Assembly (NCBI RefSeq): GCF_900156255.1
Contig: NZ_FTMK01000007.1
Coordinates: forward strand, 62,001 to 126,000
Source: Paracoccus thiocyanatus
GTDB taxonomy: Bacteria > Pseudomonadota > Alphaproteobacteria > Rhodobacterales > Rhodobacteraceae
Length of the DNA stretch: 64,000 bases
Direction of reading: 5' to 3'
Shown here: positions 57,940-64,000 of the stretch, piece by piece
How positions within the stretch are numbered: the stretch's first letter is position 1
Layout: each line of letters begins with the position of its first letter
Translations under genes and position numbers: made by a program
Notes under the pieces: model-generated
The model's input: the letters and a program-made list of their open reading frames with translations, nothing else
Told to the model about the DNA's origin: nothing
Database searches by the model: none

Positions 57940-60204
57940 ATGAGCCGATTCTCTGCCCCTATCGCCGAACAGATCTGGGACATGAAATACCGGCTCAAGG
58001 ATGGCGCCGGCCAGCCCATCGACCTGTCGGTCGAGGATAGCTGGCGCCGCGTCGCCCGCGACCTGGCCCGTGTCGAAAAAGACCCGGCCCTGTGGGAGGA
58101 TCGATTCCATGCCGCGCTTGCGGATTTCAAATTCCTGCCCGCCGGCCGCATCCTGGCCGGCGCCGGCACCGGACGGGAAGTGACGCTGTTCAACTGCTTC
58201 GTCATGGGCACCATTCCAGACAGCATGGGCGGCATCTTCGAGATGCTGAAAGAGGCTGCGCTGACCATGCAGCAGGGCGGCGGCATCGGCTATGACTTCA
58301 GCACCATCCGCCCGCGCGGGGCCGAGGTAAAGGGCGTGGCCGCCGACGCCTCGGGGCCGCTGTCCTTCATGGATGTCTGGGACGCGATGTGCCGCACCAT
58401 CATGTCCGCCGGCAGTCGCCGCGGCGCCATGATGGCGACCATGCGCTGCGACCATCCCGATATCGAAGCCTTTATCGAGGCCAAGCAGGACAGCGCCCGG
58501 CTGCGCATGTTCAACCTGTCGGTGCTGGTGACGGATGCCTTCATGCAGGCGGTCAAGGCCGACGGCCCCTGGGACCTGCGCTTCGACGGCAAGGTCTATC
58601 ACACCGTCCAGGCGCGCGACCTGTGGAACCGGATCATGCGCGCGACCTATGATTATGCCGAGCCGGGCGTGATCTTCATCGACCGCATCAACCAGCAGAA
58701 CAACCTGAACTATTGCGAAACCATCGCCGCGACCAATCCTTGCGGCGAACAGCCCCTGCCGCCCTATGGCGCCTGCCTTCTGGGTTCGGTCAACCTGGCC
58801 CGGCTGGTCGAGGCGCCCTTTACCGCCGATGCGCGCCTGAACCCCGAGGCGCTGGACGAGCTGGTGCGCACCGCGGTGCGGATGATGGACAACGTCGTCG
58901 ATGCCTCGAAATTCCCGCTGCCGCAGCAGGCGGCCGAGGCGCAGGCCAAGCGCCGCATCGGGCTGGGCGTCACCGGGCTGGCCGATGCGCTGCTGATGCT
59001 GGGCCTGCGCTATGGCGCCGACGACGCGGTCGCGCAGACCCGCGTCTGGATGAAGGCCATCGCGCGTTCCGCCTATCTGGCCTCGGTCGATCTGGCCCGC
59101 GAAAAGGGCGCCTTCCCGCTGTTCGACGCGCAGAAATACCTGGCCTCGGGCTTCATGCAGCGCATGGATGCGGACCTGCGCGAGGCGGTGGCGGAACACG
59201 GCATCCGCAACGCGCTGCTGACCTCGATCGCGCCGACCGGGACGATCAGCCTTTACGCCGGCAATGTCAGTTCCGGGATCGAGCCGGTCTTTGCCTATGC
59301 CTATACCCGCAAGGTGCTGCAAAAGGACGGCTCGCGCACCGAGGAAGAGGTGGTGGACTACGCCGTGCAGATGTGGCGCGACCTGCATGGCAACGCGCCC
59401 CTGCCCGATTATTTCGTCAACGCCCAGACGCTTGCGCCCTTGGACCATGTCGCCATGCAGGCGGCGGCGCAAGAATGGGTGGACAGTTCCATCTCCAAGA
59501 CCATCAACTGCCCCGAGGATATTTCCTTCCAGGATTTCAAGGACGTCTACCTGGCGGCCTGGGACAGCGGCTGCAAGGGCTGCACCACCTATCGGCCGAA
59601 CGACGTCACCGGCTCGGTCCTGTCGGTCAGCGAAAAGACCGATGCAGCGCCCCAGGCCGACAAGGGCGCTGACGTCGTCTATCTGACCGAGCCGCTGGAC
59701 CGCCCGGCAGCGCTGGAGGGCGCGACCTACAAGCTGAAGTTTCCCGGCAGCGAGCACGCGATCTACATCACCATCAACGACATCGTGCAGGGCGGGCATC
59801 GCCGGCCGTTCGAGGTCTTCATCAACTCGAAGAACATGGAGCATTTCGCCTGGACCGTGGCGCTGACCCGGATGATCTCGGCCGTGTTCCGGCGTGGCGG
59901 CGACGTGTCCTTCGTGGTCGAAGAGTTGAAGGCGGTGTTCGACCCGCGCGGCGGCGCCTGGATCGAGGGGCGCTACGTGCCCTCGATCCTGGCCGCCATC
60001 GGCGGGGTGATCGAACGCCACATGGTCGCGACCGGCTTTCTGGCAGGCGAGGGGATGGGGCTGAAATCCGACCCCCAGGCCGAGGTCATGGCGGTGGGCG
60101 AGCGCCCGCGCGGCCCGGCCTGCCCGGCCTGCGGCCAATACGGCATGCGGATGATCGAGGGCTGCATGACCTGCCCGTCCTGCGGCCATTCCAAATGCGG
60201 CTGA
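57940..60204 (+). CDS. nrdJ: Class II (adenosylcobalamin-dependent) ribonucleotide reductase
   Basis: 754 residues from ATG 57940. LFNCFVMGTIPDSMGGIFE near the start, the active-site NPCGEQPLPPYGACLLG, and the C-terminal redox/zinc cysteines (CPACGQYG, CPSCGHSKCG) are those of NrdJ. It makes deoxyribonucleotides with or without oxygen but needs B12. No B12 riboswitch is seen in the 143 bases upstream, and no clear NrdR box. Confidence 0.95.
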   Translation: MSRFSAPIAEQIWDMKYRLKDGAGQPIDLSVEDSWRRVARDLARVEKDPALWEDRFHAALADFKFLPAGRILAGAGTGREVTLFNCFVMGTIPDSMGGIFEMLKEAALTMQQGGGIGYDFSTIRPRGAEVKGVAADASGPLSFMDVWDAMCRTIMSAGSRRGAMMATMRCDHPDIEAFIEAKQDSARLRMFNLSVLVTDAFMQAVKADGPWDLRFDGKVYHTVQARDLWNRIMRATYDYAEPGVIFIDRINQQNNLNYCETIAATNPCGEQPLPPYGACLLGSVNLARLVEAPFTADARLNPEALDELVRTAVRMMDNVVDASKFPLPQQAAEAQAKRRIGLGVTGLADALLMLGLRYGADDAVAQTRVWMKAIARSAYLASVDLAREKGAFPLFDAQKYLASGFMQRMDADLREAVAEHGIRNALLTSIAPTGTISLYAGNVSSGIEPVFAYAYTRKVLQKDGSRTEEEVVDYAVQMWRDLHGNAPLPDYFVNAQTLAPLDHVAMQAAAQEWVDSSISKTINCPEDISFQDFKDVYLAAWDSGCKGCTTYRPNDVTGSVLSVSEKTDAAPQADKGADVVYLTEPLDRPAALEGATYKLKFPGSEHAIYITINDIVQGGHRRPFEVFINSKNMEHFAWTVALTRMISAVFRRGGDVSFVVEELKAVFDPRGGAWIEGRYVPSILAAIGGVIERHMVATGFLAGEGMGLKSDPQAEVMAVGERPRGPACPACGQYGMRMIEGCMTCPSCGHSKCG

Positions 60205-60247
60205 CGGGTCGGCGGCGGCACTGGAACAGGCGGGGGCTTGCCCGCCC

Positions 60248-61879
60248 CTAATCCGCCGCGACGGGAAAGCCGCGGGCCAGGATACGCTCGGCCCAGGCGG
60301 CGGGGATGGTGCCGGGGGTGCGGCCGCGCTCGGTCGCCAGCCGCGTCTGGACGAATGCCGCCGCCATGTCGCCATCGTCCCCGTCCAGCAGCACCGCGGC
60401 GGTCAGCAGCAGCGCGCTGCGCTCGGTGAACCAGCGCGCCTCGGCCTCGGGGACGCTGCCGCTCCAGCGGGCGCGATGGGCGGCCAGCGCCGCGTCATAG
60501 GCCGGCTCCTGCCCCTTTGCCGCATCAAGCTGCGCCGCCAGCGTCGCGGCCGCCAGCGGTTCGCGCGCCAGGGTGCGCAGGGCGTCCAGGCAGATCACGT
60601 TGCCCGAGCCCTCCCAGATGCCGTTCAAGGGCGCCTCGCGGTATAAAAGCGGCAGGGGCGTGTCCTCGACATAGCCCATGCCGCCCAGGACCTCCATCGC
60701 CTCGGCCACGACCATCGGGCACAGCTTGTTCGACAGGTATTTCGCTAGCGCCACGCCGATGCGGGCAAAGGCGCGATCCTCGGCGCTATGGCCGTCGAAA
60801 CTGGCCGCGACATGCAGGCCAAGCGCCAGGCAGCCCAGCCAGTCCAGCACCAGGTCGGCCAGCACCGCCCGCATCAGCGGCTGGTCGATCAGCCGGCGCT
60901 GAAAGGCGCTGCGATGGGCGGTCCAGTGATGCGCCTGGCGCAGCGCCGCGCGCATCAGCCCCGCCGGCGCCATGGCGGTGTCCAGCCGGGTGTGATGCAC
61001 CATTTCGACGATGGTGCGGATGCCCGCGCCCTGATCGCCGATCTGCCAGGCCAGGGCGCGCTGGTATTCGATCTCGGCCGACCCGTTCGAGCGGTTGCCG
61101 AGCTTGTCCTTGAGCCGCTGGATGCGGATGGCGTTGCGCCCGCCCTCCAGCCAGCGCGGCACCAGGAAACAGGTCAGCCCGCGCCCGGTCTGCGCCAGCG
61201 TCAGGAACCCGTCCGACATCGGCGCCGAACAGAACCATTTATGCCCGGTCAGCCGCCAGGCATCGCCGTCCGGCTCGGCCCGCGTGCTATTGACGCGCAG
61301 GTCGGAACCGCCCTGCTTTTCCGTCATCGCCATGCCCAGCGTTGCGCCCTGCTTGGCGCCAAGCGGCAGCACCGCCGGGTCGTAGCGCCGCGACATCAGC
61401 GCCCCGCGCCAGTCGCCGGGCAGGTCCGCCGCGCCCGCGATCACCGGGACGGCGGCATAGGTCATGGTCAGAGGGCAGCAATGCCCCGGCTCGACCTGGC
61501 TGGCCAGATAGACCATGGCGGCATGGGTCAGGTGGCCGGCCGGCCCGCGCTCCCACGCGACCGAGTGATATCCGGCGGCGATGGAATCCCGCATGAAACC
61601 GTGCCAGGCGGGATGAAAGCGCAGCTCGTCCAGCCGCCGGCCGCCGCTGTCGAACTGCACAAGCTCGGGCGGGTAGCGGTTGGCATCGCGCGCCGCCTGT
61701 GCCGTCGCGTCCCGGCCCATGAGCGCGCCGTAGCGCGCCAGCCCGCCGGCTTGCGCGCCGCCGGTGGCCAGCATCGCGCGCAGCGCCCCGTCATCGCGCC
61801 ACAGATCGCGGTCCGCGCGGCTTTCGGGCTGGTTCAGCACCTCATGGGTGCCCAGTTCCGCCGTCGGGTCAAGATCCAT
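60248..61879 (-). CDS. AidB-like acyl-CoA dehydrogenase
   Basis: 543 residues. MAMTEKQGGSDLR and the later LYREAPLNGIWEGSGNV are the signatures of AidB-type flavoproteins, which are linked to alkylation response and to isovaleryl-CoA dehydrogenase-like activity. Longer than normal acyl-CoA dehydrogenases, as in AidB. Convergent with nrdJ. Confidence 0.9.
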   Translation of the reverse strand: MDLDPTAELGTHEVLNQPESRADRDLWRDDGALRAMLATGGAQAGGLARYGALMGRDATAQAARDANRYPPELVQFDSGGRRLDELRFHPAWHGFMRDSIAAGYHSVAWERGPAGHLTHAAMVYLASQVEPGHCCPLTMTYAAVPVIAGAADLPGDWRGALMSRRYDPAVLPLGAKQGATLGMAMTEKQGGSDLRVNSTRAEPDGDAWRLTGHKWFCSAPMSDGFLTLAQTGRGLTCFLVPRWLEGGRNAIRIQRLKDKLGNRSNGSAEIEYQRALAWQIGDQGAGIRTIVEMVHHTRLDTAMAPAGLMRAALRQAHHWTAHRSAFQRRLIDQPLMRAVLADLVLDWLGCLALGLHVAASFDGHSAEDRAFARIGVALAKYLSNKLCPMVVAEAMEVLGGMGYVEDTPLPLLYREAPLNGIWEGSGNVICLDALRTLAREPLAAATLAAQLDAAKGQEPAYDAALAAHRARWSGSVPEAEARWFTERSALLLTAAVLLDGDDGDMAAAFVQTRLATERGRTPGTIPAAWAERILARGFPVAAD

Positions 61880-61972
61880 CGCCGGGGCCCTTTCCTTGCG
61901 CCTTTGGCCGATCCTAGCCCGGACCGGGGCCCTGGCGCGAGTCTGTCCGGGATCGTCCCGCCGAACCGCCGC

Positions 61973-62892
61973 CTAGCCCAGCTTACCCAGGTCCAGGCCG
62001 GCGGCGCGGGCCCGCTCCAGATTGCCCGGCGGGATGCGCATTTCGGGATGGTCGCTTGCCCTGACCCGGTCCACCAGGCGCTGCGCGGCCAGGTTGTCGC
62101 CCAACCGCAGAAGCAGCGACAACAGGTTGCCGATGACATGGCGCGACGGCTCGATCTCCAGGCTGCGTTCCAGATGCTGGCGCGCGCGCTTGGGGTCGTC
62201 GCGCATCAGGTGGCGGCCCTTGCGGAAATGCCAGATCGAATTGTCCCTGGGGTCCAGGTCGAACTCGACGATCCTGTCCTCTAGGAAAAGCGGAACCAGG
62301 ATCTGGCTGATCAAGCCAGAGCGGGCCAGCATTTGCAGGATCGTATGGCCCGCAAACTCTACCGTGATGGCGCGCGCGTCGGGATAGCGCGGCAGCACCA
62401 TGCTTTCGACCATGGTCTTGTCGTCCGGCATCATCGGATCATAAAGCAGGACCGGCGCGTGGCGGCTGCGCGGCGCGTCTTGCAGCGGCAGATGCCTTAG
62501 CGGAATGGCGTCTTTGACCCGGTTAAGCGGTGGCCAGGCCGGCAACATCGGTGCGGCCGCGATGATCCGGGCGTCGATGCTGCCGCCATAGTAAAGCGCC
62601 GCATAGGCCCCCAGGCTGGACCCGTAACAGACGACGTCACGCCCCGAAATCACCGGCGCAACCGCGGCGACAAAGGCGTCCAGCGGCAGGTCCTGGTATT
62701 GGGTTCCGGCCCGCTGGGCGACATAGATCGTATCCCAGCCCTTGCCCAGGCACCATCCCGTGCCGAACCCCGATGCCGCCAGGCCCGAAGGCTGGCCGCC
62801 AAAGGTCACGACGAGCGGTCGCCCCCCCCCGCGTCGGCGCCCTGGTGCAGGGTGATGCGATAATCGGCATGGTCGGCAAGGGTGTTTTTCAT
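61973..62892 (-). pseudogene. Alpha/beta-hydrolase-like gene, frameshifted by a G9 tract
   Basis: The start at 62892 reads MKNTLADHADYRITLHQGAD, then meets nine G residues (62822-62830 on the plus strand as C9) and terminates soon after. Downstream the next frame gives VVTFGGQPSG, the nucleophile elbow CYGSSLGAYAAL and a TPR-like C-terminal region to TAG at 61973. Seven or ten G residues would restore a ~305-residue protein. It is either a phase-variable switch, a sequencing error in a homopolymer or a true mutation. Confidence 0.75.
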
Positions 62893-63116
62893 GGTCGATC
62901 CGTGGTTTGGACAGAACGCGCGCGCCCCGCATTCCGGCAGGCAGGCAAGAGCGGCTTCTAACCAGAAAGCCGACACCCGTAAACGCCGGGATGCCGCACC
63001 GACCGTCCGTCGAAAGACCATGCCGACGCATGGGCGCGTCGCCCCGCACGCAGGACGACCGGCCGCCGATGCCAGGCATCGCGGCCCGGATCCAAGGACA
63101 TTTCAGCAAGGGGAAA

Positions 63117-63193
63117 TGGTAGCGGAGGAGGGATTTGAACCCCCGACACAAGGATTATGATTCCTCTGCTCTAACCAGCTGAGCTACTCCGCC
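63117..63193 (-). tRNA. tRNA-Met (elongator, CAT)
   Basis: 77 bases with encoded CCA. The acceptor GGCGGAG pairs with CTCCGCT (one wobble), the anticodon loop TCATAAT has CAT (63157-63159), and the D- and T-arms are normal. The body resembles alphaproteobacterial elongator tRNA-Met rather than the Ile2 type. Confidence 0.95.
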
Positions 63194-63360
63194 ACGGGTG
63201 GGTGCGATTTACGGCGGGTGGCGGGGGGCGTCAAGGGGCGGAACGCAGCTTCGTCAAAGTTTTTGCCCCGCTTGCCAGACTGGTCCGACGCCCGGCTTCT
63301 TCGTTGCCCAAATACCCGAAAAGCGACGGCGCCAGCACCGCCGCCCTCGATGGGAAAGCA

Positions 63361-64000
63361 TCAGACCGCGACGCCGCTGCGCCCCGCCAGATCGGTAAAG
63401 AACTGCCAGGCCACCCGCCCCGAACGCGAACCGCGCGTCGCCTGCCATTCGATGGCCTCGGCGCGCAACTGCTCTTGCGGGATCTGCAAGCCATAGGCGT
63501 CGCAATAGCCCCGCACCATCGCCAGGTATTCGTCCTGCGAACAGGGATGGAAGCCCAGCCACAGCCCGAAACGGTCCGACAGCGAGACCTTTTCCTCGAC
63601 CGCCTCGCCGGGATGGATGGCGGTCGAACGCTCGTTGTCGATCATGTCGCGCGGCATCAGGTGACGTCGGTTCGAAGTGGCGTAAAGGATCACGTTCGCC
63701 GGCCGCCCCGAGATGCCGCCGTCCAGAACCGCCTTGAGCGATTTGTATTGCGTATCGTCATGGCTAAAGGACAGGTCGTCCGAAAACAGCACGAAGCGAC
63801 GGTCCTGCGCCCGGCCCAGGATCGCCAAGAGCCGCCCGACCGAACCCAGATCCTCGCGCGCGATCTCGACCAGGACCAGGGGCAGGCCCTGGCGCACCGC
63901 CTCGGCATGCACGGCCTTGACCAGCGAGCTTTTGCCCATGCCGCGCGAACCCCAAAGCAGCGCGTTGTTCGCCGCATGGCCGCGGGCGAATTGCAGCGTG
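63361..64000 (-). CDS. DUF815 AAA-type ATPase (partial)
   Basis: About 213 C-terminal residues are visible; the start lies beyond the right edge. The Walker A loop (WGSRGMGKSSLVKA), Walker B FVLFSDDLSF and LYATSNRRHLMPRDM (sensor 1) match the DUF815 family of ATPases. The cellular role of the family is not known. Confidence 0.85.
   Translation of the reverse strand, partial: TLQFARGHAANNALLWGSRGMGKSSLVKAVHAEAVRQGLPLVLVEIAREDLGSVGRLLAILGRAQDRRFVLFSDDLSFSHDDTQYKSLKAVLDGGISGRPANVILYATSNRRHLMPRDMIDNERSTAIHPGEAVEEKVSLSDRFGLWLGFHPCSQDEYLAMVRGYCDAYGLQIPQEQLRAEAIEWQATRGSRSGRVAWQFFTDLAGRSGVAV

Noticed and set aside
1..64000. CRISPR arrays.
   Set aside because: No regularly spaced direct repeats of the needed kind were seen anywhere in the window.

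Overview
The DNA is GC-rich and alphaproteobacterial, most like Paracoccus or a close Rhodobacteraceae relative. The main reasons are the phaZ / phaC-phaP-phaR storage-polymer cluster with PhaR-type CTGC-N3-GCAG boxes, a class II (B12-dependent) ribonucleotide reductase, and GTTC-N7-GTTC SOS boxes. The genus is an inference; no rRNA lies in the window.

Layout. (1) 1-2357: host genes for an L,D-transpeptidase (cut by the edge), a PatB/MalY C-S lyase and peptide deformylase. (2) 2358-7250, element A: a 4.9 kb decayed integrative element with its own tyrosine integrase, three small early-type genes and a row of gene fragments. (3) 7237-46861, element B: an apparently complete lambda-like siphovirus prophage of about 39.6 kb. 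(4) 46848-64000: host genes, namely tRNA-Ser(GGA), phaR, phaP, phaC, phaZ, a hydrolase, thrS, a cold-shock gene, an acyl-CoA synthetase, a DsbA-like protein, nrdJ, an AidB-like dehydrogenase, a frameshifted hydrolase, tRNA-Met and a DUF815 ATPase.

Elements A and B sit in tandem at the 3' end of the tRNA-Ser gene. A core taken from that tRNA occurs three times (2358, 7237, 46839). Each element carries its own set of short repeats beside its ends (GTGGTGCA for A, GATACAA/TTGTATC for B), as expected of arm-type sites for two different integrases that use the same target.

Prophage B is read from its immunity region at 38.75-39.36 kb. Leftward from a Cro-like gene run small regulators, a CHC2/Toprim primase, a P4/D5-type helicase-primase, a repeat-rich candidate origin, a DUF6456-like protein, HNH nuclease, terminase, portal, ClpP-like protease, HK97 capsid, head-tail and tail genes, tail fibre and lysis genes. 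The tail chaperone pair carries a lambda-style -1 frameshift signal. Rightward run small genes, a phage-encoded sliding clamp, a helicase-methyltransferase fusion, more small genes, an excisionase-like gene and integrase. Two near-identical promoter-operators drive the two directions. SOS boxes lie before a 53-residue gene antisense to the repressor and between a Y-family polymerase and a divergent two-gene operon. This suggests that DNA damage controls both induction and a prophage-carried mutagenesis cassette.

In the host part, PhaR boxes sit inside the phaP promoter and at the phaR start. PhaC carries a long Ala/Pro/Lys-rich N-terminal extension. One hydrolase gene is put out of frame by a run of nine G residues.
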